A stretch of 25,938 bases of DNA from BOG-933 sp037147415 (lineage in GTDB: Bacteria > Pseudomonadota > Alphaproteobacteria > Azospirillales > Azospirillaceae), in NCBI GenBank assembly GCA_037147415.1, contig JBAWVF010000041.1, forward strand, positions 1 to 25,938. Reading direction: 5' to 3'. The translations under genes and the position numbers were made by a program. The notes under the pieces are model-generated. The model was not told the origin of the DNA and searched no databases. It saw only the letters and a list, made by a program, of their open reading frames with translations. Positions 6,970 through 14,132 of this stretch are shown piece after piece (the stretch's first letter is position 1; the number at the start of each line of letters is the position of its first letter).

Positions 6970-8196
6970 TTATGGAGTCCGGGTTTTCGGAAAACTTTCG
7001 GAAGCCCGGACCACATCCTCTACCGACAGCGATGCGCGGGACAGCACCCAGTCGGCCGGCGCGGGCTTGACCCCGGTTTTGATCCAGGCAACCAACGCCG
7101 ACAGCTGATACGACACCAGCGGCGGCACGGCATCGCCGATCTGGCGGTAACGATTGGCCAGCGAGCGACCGGGGAAGTGATAATCAAAGGGAAAGCCCTG
7201 AAGCGTCGCCATCTCGCGCACACTGAGCAACCGAGTCTCGACCGGATGGGCATAGCGGCCATTGCCGACATGAGCACACTCGCGCTTGATGGTCGGGGCC
7301 GGGCGGTCGAAACTCATGCGGCCGTAAACATCGGGGTGCGAGCCGAGATCGCCGCTGGCCAAGCGCTGCCGCATCGAGCGGGTTAACAGCGAAGCCCCGT
7401 CGGCCAAGCCGCCCAACTCGAACCACGAACCGCCATCGGCCGGCACCGCCGCCATCCGTCGCCGCACCGGCTCGGTCAGGCCGGGCGCGACATCGTCCGA
7501 GTCGTTCGGGTTGTCGCGCCGCCATGCCGCCAACCGGGCGAAGGCCCGACGCACGGTCAGCGCCGCCGCAGCGGGCTCCAAGCCCTGCCACAAATCTTCC
7601 AGCCCGAGCACGGCCGCGTCTCGGCAGGCCACCACCAAGGCACGCTCGCGAATCTGAGGCAAGCCGAATCGGGTTAATTTATGGACCCCGGCCCCGACCT
7701 GATAGCCCAGGCTGTGCAAGCGCGCAAACAGTGCGGCGGCGTGGTGCTTGTGGTGGCCGGTCAGCAACTCGCGCGCATTCTCCATCACGAGGAATTCTGG
7801 CCGGAACGCCTCCACAAAGTCGCCGCAGCGGGCAACCAGAGTGTTACGACGACCATCGGCCGCATGGTTGGCCGGCTTGGCCCGGGAAAAGTCGGTGCAA
7901 GGCGGACAGGCCAACAACACGGTCAGCGCACCGGGGGCCAACCCGGTGCCGGCGCGAAATTCCTCGGCATCAAGCGCATGCAGATCGGCCGCGAGCGGGC
8001 TCGTCCCGATATTCGCGGCATAGCTGGCGTTGCATTCCAGCGCGCCGGCACCGTTGCAGGGCTTGCCGTGCTGAAGATCGACCGCAGCGACAATTTTGAA
8101 GGGCGCGCGGCGCTGGAACCCGGCCGACATCCCGCCGCAACCGCTGAACAGATCGATCACCGGCCAAGTCATCTTAATGGGCTTTGATGCAGCCAT
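6970..8196 (-). CDS. Orphan DNA (cytosine-5-)-methyltransferase
   Basis: The protein (408 residues from the ATG at 8196) carries the full ordered C5-methyltransferase motif set. Motif I is DLFSGCGG (15-22, AdoMet binding) and motif IV is CPPCTDFS (97-104, nucleophile Cys100). Motif VI is EN at 139-140 and motif VIII is QIRER (181-185). A target-recognition region follows, then motif IX (RPAPTIKRE) and motif X (GDAVPPLV, with Asp in place of the usual Asn). It should methylate cytosine in a specific duplex sequence, but the target cannot be read off. No restriction endonuclease gene is adjacent, so it is an orphan apart from the damaged vsr upstream. The start is uncertain: ATG 8196 overlaps the vsr remnant, while ATG 8172 follows the vsr TAA by one base (MTWPVIDLF...). 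Neither has a clear ribosome site, which suggests coupling to the vsr frame. Confidence 0.9.
   Translation of the reverse strand: MAASKPIKMTWPVIDLFSGCGGMSAGFQRRAPFKIVAAVDLQHGKPCNGAGALECNASYAANIGTSPLAADLHALDAEEFRAGTGLAPGALTVLLACPPCTDFSRAKPANHAADGRRNTLVARCGDFVEAFRPEFLVMENARELLTGHHKHHAAALFARLHSLGYQVGAGVHKLTRFGLPQIRERALVVACRDAAVLGLEDLWQGLEPAAAALTVRRAFARLAAWRRDNPNDSDDVAPGLTEPVRRRMAAVPADGGSWFELGGLADGASLLTRSMRQRLASGDLGSHPDVYGRMSFDRPAPTIKRECAHVGNGRYAHPVETRLLSVREMATLQGFPFDYHFPGRSLANRYRQIGDAVPPLVSYQLSALVAWIKTGVKPAPADWVLSRASLSVEDVVRASESFPKTRTP
6977..7011 (+). terminator. Hairpin after eno (possible terminator, inside 3' end of the methyltransferase gene)
   Basis: GTCCGGG (6977-6983) pairs perfectly with CCCGGAC (7005-7011). 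The 21-base loop contains further complementary TTTTC/GGAAAA stretches. It begins 10 bases after the eno stop and overlaps the last codons of the convergent methyltransferase gene. It lacks a clean T-run on either side, so its role as terminator is tentative. Confidence 0.3.
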
Positions 8197-8383
8197 GGAC
8201 AAACACCACGGACTTAAAGCGCGACAAGACGATATCTGGTCGCCCCGGTAAATCGCGCCGATGCAAGCGAAAGCGCAACCCGGCCGCATGCAGCCGACGA
8301 CGCACCACCAGTTCCGGCTTGGTATCCCGGCTGCGCACCCGCGCCATCAGCGCGCTGCGTTTCTCGGCCGGCAGAGTATCCAT
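8174..8383 (-). pseudogene. vsr: vsr very-short-patch repair endonuclease, C-terminally truncated
   Basis: The 69-residue frame begins like a normal Vsr: MDTLPAEKRSALMARVRSRD, then TKPELVVRRRLHAAGLRFRLH, LPGRPDIVL and VVFVHGC. In Vsr the metal-binding Asp (D51 in E. coli) sits in the LPGRPD motif and one active-site His in THGC. Both are retained. Right after HGC, where the family continues FWHRH..., the protein switches to IKAH and stops. The DNA-intercalating Phe-Trp, the second active-site His, most zinc ligands and the whole second half (about 70 of about 140 residues) are gone. The methyltransferase begins at this point, so a deletion or recombination probably joined them. The nicking activity that repairs T:G mismatches from deaminated 5-methylcytosine should be lost. 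It starts 12 bases after sppA, probably in the same operon. Confidence 0.8.
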
Positions 8384-8395
8384 CGCTTGACCGAC

Positions 8396-10153
8396 CTACC
8401 GTACTCCGATCTCGGGCATACGCATCGACTCGGTGCTTTTGCCGGAGAGCGGCGCGACCGCCCGGGCCACCGGAGCCAACGCCCGGCTGATCTCGGCAAA
8501 CCGAGCGCCGCTAACCGTCAGCAAGTCCAATACGCGCTCAAGCTGGGATTTCGGCCGGGGAAAGACATCAAGACTGACCGGCGAGTCGGCCTTCAACCCG
8601 ATCGCCTCGCGGGTCCGCTGCAAAGCCAGGTCCAGGTCGCCCAGCTCATCGACCAAGCCGAGCGCCACCGCCTGATGCCCGGTCCAAACCCGCCCGCGGG
8701 CGATTTCGCGCACCCGTTCGGGCGTCAGGTGACGGGCGTCGGCCACATTGCGGGTGAAGGTCGAATAGACATCGTCGAGGACCGCTTCAACCCGGGCCTT
8801 TTCGGCCGGGGTATAGGACGACACATTCGACCAGATGCCGGCATTGGCCCCGCGCTTAACCCCTTCCCAGGTGATGCCGAAACTGTCCCAGAAGCCCGAG
8901 GTCGCCAGCTTGCCGACGATAACGCCGATCGAGCCGGTCAGAGTCGCCGGCTCGGCAATGATCTTGTCGGCATTCATCGCGATCCAATAGCCGCCCGAAG
9001 CCGCCATGTCGGACATCGAAACGATCACCGGCTTGCCGGCGGCCTTGGCCTGCACCACGGCGCGCCGAATCGTCTCGGAGGCGGTCACCGAGCCGCCGGG
9101 GCTATCGATCCGCAACAGAATCGCGCGAACATCCTCGTCATCGACCGCTTGCTGAATCGCCAGAACCAGCGCATCCGAACCGACGGTGTTGCCCCCCATC
9201 ATCGGATTAACACCGTTATCGCCGCGCTCGATTCCACCGAGCGCAAAGATCAGAGCGACGGTCGGGCCGCTGTCGTTCAGCTCTCCGGCCGCGGCCAAAT
9301 AATCATCGGGCGTGACCATGCTGGCTTCCGCCCCGCCGGTCCCGGCTTTTTCCAAAGCCTCGTCGTTTAATTCATCATAGTAACCGAGGCGATCGACCAA
9401 ACCGGCATCCCGGGCTTCATGATCGAGCAGCGGCCCGCTGTCGATCAGGCGGCGAACCACCGACGGCTCCAGCTTGCGCGCGGCCGACACGCCTCCGACC
9501 AACTGATTGGTCAAATCATCAAGCAGACTTTCCAGCATTTCCCGATGCGGCCCGGAAATGGTGCGCTCGGTCAGCGATTCCATCGCACTTTTGTATTCCT
9601 CGCGATGCCCGACTTCGGGGACAAGGTGCAACTGATCCAGCAGCTTTCGCGCGAACGGCATTTCGGCGGCAAGACCGGTCAACCCGACCATGCCGAGCGG
9701 CTGCAACCACACTTGTTCGCACGCGCTGGCCAAATAATAGCTCTTGTTGCCGGGACCAAACTCGCCGAACGTTTCGGCAAAGGCCGTGGTGAACTTGCCG
9801 GCGGCCCGAAAGCGCGCAATTGCGCCCCGGATTTCCTGAACCTGCGCCATGCCCATTTCATCGCCGCCGATTCGAATCACCGCCCCCTTGACCCTGCGAT
9901 CGCGCGCCCCCCGGTCGAACGCGTCCACCACGTCGCGCAGCGAAAGGCCCGACGAGCCCAGCAATTTCCCGGTCAATGGATCATCGGCGACCTGCTCGAC
10001 CAGCTTCTGATCCAAGTCGATCGAAAGCACGACCGCTTCCGCCAGCGAAGGCGGCGCAAAGTAGATATGATAGAGCAGGTAACCACCACCGGCCAGACCG
10101 GCCAGAGTCAAAAGACCGAAGAGAGCGAATGCACGATAAAGGAACTTGAACAT
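8396..10153 (-). CDS. sppA: Signal peptide peptidase SppA, long (67-kDa) type
   Basis: The 585-residue protein has one N-terminal membrane anchor (about 8-30) followed by two tandem S49 peptidase domains, as in E. coli SppA. The catalytic dyad is split between them: Lys188 in the N-terminal domain (GHREEYKSAMESLT) and Ser386 in the C-terminal domain (SDMAASGGYW). RIDSPGGSV at 348-356 is another conserved S49 motif. The enzyme degrades leftover signal peptides and other membrane peptides on the periplasmic side of the inner membrane. It is the first gene of a minus-strand group with the vsr remnant and the methyltransferase. Its upstream gap (10154-10389) is occupied by repeats. Confidence 0.95.
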   Translation of the reverse strand: MFKFLYRAFALFGLLTLAGLAGGGYLLYHIYFAPPSLAEAVVLSIDLDQKLVEQVADDPLTGKLLGSSGLSLRDVVDAFDRGARDRRVKGAVIRIGGDEMGMAQVQEIRGAIARFRAAGKFTTAFAETFGEFGPGNKSYYLASACEQVWLQPLGMVGLTGLAAEMPFARKLLDQLHLVPEVGHREEYKSAMESLTERTISGPHREMLESLLDDLTNQLVGGVSAARKLEPSVVRRLIDSGPLLDHEARDAGLVDRLGYYDELNDEALEKAGTGGAEASMVTPDDYLAAAGELNDSGPTVALIFALGGIERGDNGVNPMMGGNTVGSDALVLAIQQAVDDEDVRAILLRIDSPGGSVTASETIRRAVVQAKAAGKPVIVSMSDMAASGGYWIAMNADKIIAEPATLTGSIGVIVGKLATSGFWDSFGITWEGVKRGANAGIWSNVSSYTPAEKARVEAVLDDVYSTFTRNVADARHLTPERVREIARGRVWTGHQAVALGLVDELGDLDLALQRTREAIGLKADSPVSLDVFPRPKSQLERVLDLLTVSGARFAEISRALAPVARAVAPLSGKSTESMRMPEIGVR

Positions 10154-10215
10154 GGTCCGGCGGTCTCCCGAGGAGGGACGAAGAGGACACTGTGAGTAGC
10201 AAATCCCCCTGCCTT

Positions 10216-10251
10216 CATAGTCTTCATAACTGTCATAGTCTTCATAACTGT
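10216..10251. repeat. 18-bp tandem direct repeat (two perfect copies)
   Basis: The unit CATAGTCTTCATAACTGT occurs twice head to tail at 10216-10233 and 10234-10251. A partial copy (CTTCATA) appears within each unit and just before the first. It sits in the sppA-mce gap immediately before a palindromic element. Confidence 0.85.
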
Positions 10252-10253
10252 CA

Positions 10254-10273
10254 GGGCCGGGCTTGATCCGGCC
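10254..10273. repeat. REP-like palindrome (GGCCGG - loop - CCGGCC)
   Basis: GGCCGG (10255-10260) and CCGGCC (10268-10273) flank the 7-base loop GCTTGAT. The surrounding sequence, GTCAGGGCCGGGCTTGATCC then GGCCAATCCACG, resembles a palindromic intergenic repeat family that I know from many alphaproteobacterial genomes. Family membership is inference; the palindrome is visible directly. Confidence 0.6.
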
Positions 10274-10330
10274 AATCCACGTCGAGCAGCCGCCGGATAT
10301 TAAACGCCCGGACCGGCTATACCCCGCAGA

Positions 10331-10351
10331 TACCCGGCACGAGTCCGGGTA
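10331..10351. repeat. Second REP-like hairpin in the sppA-mce gap
   Basis: TACCCGG (10331-10337) and CCGGGTA (10345-10351) form a perfect 7-bp stem with the loop CACGAGT. Together with the palindrome at 10254-10273 it frames an insert of about 57 bp, like paired REP elements. It lies about 40 bases past the stop of the epimerase gene, the last gene of the nuo operon, so it could help end or stabilise that transcript, although there is no T-run. Confidence 0.5.
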
Positions 10352-10389
10352 TAACCCATAATATTATAGCAACATTACGCTTGGCCCGC

Positions 10390-10794
10390 TTAAGCCTGCT
10401 CCAGCTCGACCAACGTCCCCAAAAAATCTTTGGGGTGCAGGAACAGTACCGGCTTGTTATGAGCGCCGATTTTCGGCTCGCCATCGCCGAGTACCCGAGC
10501 GCCTTCGGCCTTTAGTTTATCGCGCGCAGCCAGAATATCCTCGACCTCGTAGCAAATATGATGAATGCCGCCCGAGGGATTATTCTCCAGGAACTTGGCA
10601 ACCGGAGACTTGGCGCTCATCGGAAGCAAAAATTCAATCTTGGTGTTGGGCAGCTCGACAAACACCACGGTCACGCCATGGGCCGGCTGATCCACCGGGG
10701 CCGACACCTTGGCCCCCAAGGTATCACGATAAAGCGCGGTTGCCTTCTCCAGGTCCGGAACGACGAGAGCGACGTGATTTAATCTTCCGATCAT
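10390..10794 (-). CDS. mce: Methylmalonyl-CoA epimerase
   Basis: The 134-residue glyoxalase/VOC-fold enzyme interconverts (S)- and (R)-methylmalonyl-CoA in propionyl-CoA metabolism. The metal-binding residues expected for the family are visible: His7 (LNHVALVV), Glu54 (KIEFLLP), His78/His79 (GGIHHICYE) and Glu130 (TLVELEQA). A frame exists from 10809, but the ATG at 10794 has an excellent ribosome site (GAGGAGAA, 5 bases upstream) and gives the usual MIGRLNHVAL start. It is the last gene of the nuo-birA-coaX-rnj-mce block, 27 bases after rnj. This neighbourhood is conserved in alphaproteobacteria, where the gene sits here without its mutase partner. Confidence 0.93.
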   Translation of the reverse strand: MIGRLNHVALVVPDLEKATALYRDTLGAKVSAPVDQPAHGVTVVFVELPNTKIEFLLPMSAKSPVAKFLENNPSGGIHHICYEVEDILAARDKLKAEGARVLGDGEPKIGAHNKPVLFLHPKDFLGTLVELEQA

Positions 10795-10821
10795 GAACTT
10801 TCTCCTCAAGCGCCTGCCGCA

Positions 10822-12498
10822 TTATACGCGGATCAAATGAACTTCCGTCTGTGGTTTCTTGCCGTGACTGGCATTGAACGACCGCCGTACCGCACTGCGC
10901 ACCGCCTGGATCACCGGCTGATCATCCTGCCGCGCCGCTTTGGGTAGCGCCGCCACCGCCTCGCGCACCGCATCGATTACGTCCAAAATCAAGTCACGAT
11001 CGGTATCTTCATCAACCAAACCGAGCGCCGCCAGCCGCGGCGCGGTCACCAACTCGCCCCGCTCGTTCAGCGCCACGGTCACCACCGCGGCGCCATTGAA
11101 AATGACCCGGTGCCGGCTTCGCATCGCCCCGCCATTAAGGGCCGTCATGCGCTTGCCATCGATCGCCAGCTTACCGTGTTGAACCTCGCCGATGACTTCC
11201 GGCACGCCGGGCGCCAGCCGAATCACCTCGCCATTGGTCGGCACCACGATTTGGGAAATTCCGCACTGCCGTGCCAAATCGGCATGCGCCGTTTGATGCC
11301 GGTGCTCGCCGTGAACCGGCACCGCAATCTGCGGCCGGATCCAACGCAACAATTGCAGGCATTCCTCTTGCGCCGGATGGCCGGAAACGTGAATCGGCTC
11401 CTGGTCGACCGTTACGATATCGATGCCCTGGCGCAACAAACGGTCCTGTACCTTGCCGATCGCGCGTTCGTTGCCGGGAATCTCTCGACTGGAGAAGATC
11501 ACGGCGTCGCCCCGCTCCAACACCACCTGTGGATGATCGCCCGCTGCAATCCGTGCCAAGGCCGAGCGCGGCTCACCCTGGCTTCCGGTGCACAGCATCA
11601 CCACCTTGTCCCGTGGCAGATAGCCGGCGTCATGCTCCGACAGAAACTCCGGCGTGTCGGCGAAAAAGCCGACGCTTCGCCCCGCCTCGAAAATCCGCCA
11701 CAACGAGCGGCCGACCAACGCCACCCGCCGATCATGAACAGCAGCGGCAGCGGCCACGCTTTCCAGCCGCGCAACATTGGTGGCAAAGCAGGTCACCGCG
11801 ACACGGCCGGAAAAGCGACCGATGACATCGGTCAGACCGACCCGCACCCCGGCTTCCGAGCCGGAAGTCCCCGGCACCGGCGCATTGGTCGAGTCGCCGA
11901 CCAGGGCCAGCACACCTTCGTCCCCCACCGCGGCCAGCCGCGCCTCGTCGGAGACCAACCCGACCATCGGTTCCGGATCAAGTTTCCAGTCCCCGGTGTG
12001 CACCACCGTGCCGGCAGCGGTGCGAATCACCAAAATCCGCGCTTCCGGGATCGAGTGGGTCACCCCGATCATTTCAACATTGAACGGATGCACATCAAAC
12101 CGGCCCGAGCGCGGAATTTCCGTGATTTTGAGCCGTCCGACCAAACCGCGCTCATGCAATTTGGCGCGCAACACCGCCGCGGTAAAGGGCGCGGCAAAAA
12201 CCGGACATTCCAGCTCCGGCCACAAATATTGTACCGCGCCGAGATGATCCTCGTGGGCATGGGTCAACACCAGCCCGACCAGATCCTCTTTCCGTTCGCG
12301 AATAAAAGCCGGATCGGGCACCAGAATATCGATGCCGGGCATGGTATCATCGCCAAAACCAATGCCCAAATCAACCATCAGCCATTTACCGGCATGACCG
12401 TAAAGGTTCAGGTTCATCCCGATTTCGCCCGACCCGCCTAGCGGCAGGAAACAAAGCGCATCTTTCGCCGGTCGAAAACGATCGGAAGAGTTGATCAT
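10822..12498 (-). CDS. rnj: Ribonuclease J
   Basis: The 558-residue protein is a metallo-beta-lactamase/beta-CASP RNase, acting as 5'-3' exonuclease and endonuclease in RNA maturation and decay. The zinc-binding motif HAHEDH is at 80-85, with further ligands His148 (GVTHSIPEA) and Asp170 (HTGDWK). The beta-CASP domain follows (STNAPVPGTSGSE, then TGSQGEP), then HVSGHPAQEE and PVHGEHRH, and a C-terminal domain of about 100 residues ending in KKPQTEVHLIRV. The ATG at 12496-12498 shares its A with the TGA of coaX (TGATG), so translation is coupled. A GTG one codon upstream is possible. RNase J occurs alongside RNase E in many alphaproteobacteria. Confidence 0.95.
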   Translation of the reverse strand: MINSSDRFRPAKDALCFLPLGGSGEIGMNLNLYGHAGKWLMVDLGIGFGDDTMPGIDILVPDPAFIRERKEDLVGLVLTHAHEDHLGAVQYLWPELECPVFAAPFTAAVLRAKLHERGLVGRLKITEIPRSGRFDVHPFNVEMIGVTHSIPEARILVIRTAAGTVVHTGDWKLDPEPMVGLVSDEARLAAVGDEGVLALVGDSTNAPVPGTSGSEAGVRVGLTDVIGRFSGRVAVTCFATNVARLESVAAAAAVHDRRVALVGRSLWRIFEAGRSVGFFADTPEFLSEHDAGYLPRDKVVMLCTGSQGEPRSALARIAAGDHPQVVLERGDAVIFSSREIPGNERAIGKVQDRLLRQGIDIVTVDQEPIHVSGHPAQEECLQLLRWIRPQIAVPVHGEHRHQTAHADLARQCGISQIVVPTNGEVIRLAPGVPEVIGEVQHGKLAIDGKRMTALNGGAMRSRHRVIFNGAAVVTVALNERGELVTAPRLAALGLVDEDTDRDLILDVIDAVREAVAALPKAARQDDQPVIQAVRSAVRRSFNASHGKKPQTEVHLIRV

Positions 12499-13283
12499 CA
12501 CGCCCGGTTCCGTTCATAAATCAGCACAAGGCCTCGCAAGGTCAACTCGGTGTCAACCGTATCAATTAACGATGTGGCACGGGCAAACAGCACGGCAAGT
12601 CCCCCGGTCGCAATCACCGGCATGGCTATATCCGGCGTCTGCGTCAGAAATTCCTGGCGGATCCGGACGACCAACCCTTCGATCAGGCCAAGATAGCCCC
12701 AAAATATACCCGATTGCATACAGGTCACTGTACTGGTTCCGATCACCTGCTGTGGTTGAATGATATCCACCCGCGGTAGTTTAGCAGCGGCGCGGTCAAG
12801 CGCATCCATCGATAAATTAATGCCCGGAGCAATTACACCGCCACAATAGTTACCCTCGGCATTAACCACATCAAAGGTTGTCGCGGTTCCGAAATCAACA
12901 ACGATCAGCGGCGCGCAATAGGCGGCCGCAGCCGCCAACGCATTGACCAAGCGGTCGGCGCCGACTTCCTCCGGCCGCGGCACTTCGGCTTTAACGCCAA
13001 GATTGACACGCGGATCGCCGACAATCAGTGGTTCGCAGCTGAAATGATCCTTGCACAGCCGCTTCAGATTAAAAGTCGCACCCGGAACCACGCTAGCGAT
13101 CACGGCATCGGAAATTTGGCGGGGATACAACCCGCGCAAACTCAGTAAGTGGGTCAGCCAGACGGCGTATTCGTCAGCGGTCCGCTTCGAATCGGTAGCG
13201 CACCGCCACAACCCGCGTTGCCGCTCGCCGTCATAAACCGCAAACACAACGTTGGTATTACCGGCATCAATAGCAAGAAGCAT
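12498..13283 (-). CDS. coaX: Type III pantothenate kinase
   Basis: This 261-residue ASKHA-fold kinase makes 4'-phosphopantothenate, the first step from pantothenate to CoA. The N-terminal phosphate-binding motif DAGNTN is at 6-11, VGADRLVNALAA at 107-118 includes the pantothenate-binding GADR, and VVDFGTATTFDVV with Asp130 precedes GGVIAPG. Type III kinases are not feedback-inhibited by CoA, unlike type I CoaA. It sits between birA (27-base gap) and rnj (1-base overlap). Some relatives in this position were long annotated as Baf regulators, but the intact kinase motifs favour the enzyme. Confidence 0.94.
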   Translation of the reverse strand: MLLAIDAGNTNVVFAVYDGERQRGLWRCATDSKRTADEYAVWLTHLLSLRGLYPRQISDAVIASVVPGATFNLKRLCKDHFSCEPLIVGDPRVNLGVKAEVPRPEEVGADRLVNALAAAAAYCAPLIVVDFGTATTFDVVNAEGNYCGGVIAPGINLSMDALDRAAAKLPRVDIIQPQQVIGTSTVTCMQSGIFWGYLGLIEGLVVRIRQEFLTQTPDIAMPVIATGGLAVLFARATSLIDTVDTELTLRGLVLIYERNRA

Positions 13284-13310
13284 GGCGTCCGATGAAGAAT
13301 TAGAGAAAAC

Positions 13311-14132
13311 TCAAGCACCGGCTGAAAAGCCCGAAGGCCCGGTCAGCCACGGAAAAAACACGTCACCCGCAGTTACCCGCCGCTGAGCGCCGCCGTCTTC
13401 AGGGTCCAGCAGCAGCGAGCCATCATTATCCAAACCGGCAAAGCACCCGACGAAACTCTCACGATGCAGCCGAACCGTGATCGGCAGCCCCAGCCCGACC
13501 GCGCGCGTAAGCCACGCCTCGCGCACCGGCGCCAACCCGAGCCGCTGCCAGCGAGCGTACCACACTCCTAGCCGCGCCAGAAACAGCTTAAGAGTGCCGG
13601 CCACATCCGGCTCAGCAACACCCTCATTGACGAGCGAGGTTGCCGGGTATTCACAGTCTGCGGGGAAATGACGAAGATTCAGGCCGACGCCCAGCACGAC
13701 CCGCGCAATACCGCGATCCGCTGTCGGTTCCGACTCCAACAGAATGCCGGCAATCTTCCGTCCTCTGACCAGGACATCGTTCGGCCACTTCAAGGACGGC
13801 TGCAAATCGCCCGTCAGACAGTGCGCGACCGTCTCACCGAGCGCCACCGCGGCCACCAGTGAAATTTGCGCCACCACGGCCGGATCGCAATCGGGGCACA
13901 GAATCACCGAGCAATATAGGTTGCCGTCCGGAGACTCCCAGCGTCTGCCGCGCCGGCCGCGCCCGTGTTCTTGGCGCCGCGCCCAGATCACGGTGCCCGA
14001 CGGAGCCCCGATCCCGGCCCGCCGCCGTGCCTCTTCATTCGTGCTGTCAACCGAGTCGAGACCGATCACAAGAAATTCCGGAGCCGACGAGGAGTCGGCT
14101 CCGGATTGATCGCTACACGCCCCATCCTTCAT
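13311..14132 (-). CDS. birA: Biotin--[acetyl-CoA-carboxylase] ligase (no DNA-binding domain)
   Basis: The 273-residue enzyme forms biotinyl-AMP and transfers biotin to carboxyl-carrier proteins such as AccB. The adenylate-binding loop GRGRRGRRW is at 57-65, KWPNDV at 115-120, and GRKIAGILLE at 124-133 holds the conserved Lys. The N-terminus starts directly at the catalytic domain after about 20 residues, so the helix-turn-helix that makes E. coli BirA a repressor is absent. This protein should be ligase only. Its ATG overlaps the nuoN stop (ATGA), so it is translated with the complex I operon, as is usual in alphaproteobacteria. Confidence 0.94.
   Translation of the reverse strand: MKDGACSDQSGADSSSAPEFLVIGLDSVDSTNEEARRRAGIGAPSGTVIWARRQEHGRGRRGRRWESPDGNLYCSVILCPDCDPAVVAQISLVAAVALGETVAHCLTGDLQPSLKWPNDVLVRGRKIAGILLESEPTADRGIARVVLGVGLNLRHFPADCEYPATSLVNEGVAEPDVAGTLKLFLARLGVWYARWQRLGLAPVREAWLTRAVGLGLPITVRLHRESFVGCFAGLDNDGSLLLDPEDGGAQRRVTAGDVFFPWLTGPSGFSAGA

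Noticed and set aside
7020..8167. Possible frameshift remains of the Vsr C-terminal half downstream of the truncated vsr
   Set aside because: After VHGC the sequence passes at once into the methyltransferase start, and the other frames next to the junction show nothing like the FWHRH or WECAL motifs. The second half is absent, not frameshifted.
10363..10368. TATAAT on the minus strand as a possible -10 for sppA
   Set aside because: The hexamer is perfect, but no acceptable -35 is found 15-19 bases upstream, and it lies over 200 bases from the sppA start beyond the repeats.
11110..12441. Long plus-strand frame (443 codons) opposite RNase J
   Set aside because: It is antisense to an intact rnj; the His/Arg/Pro-rich translation is typical of shadow frames.
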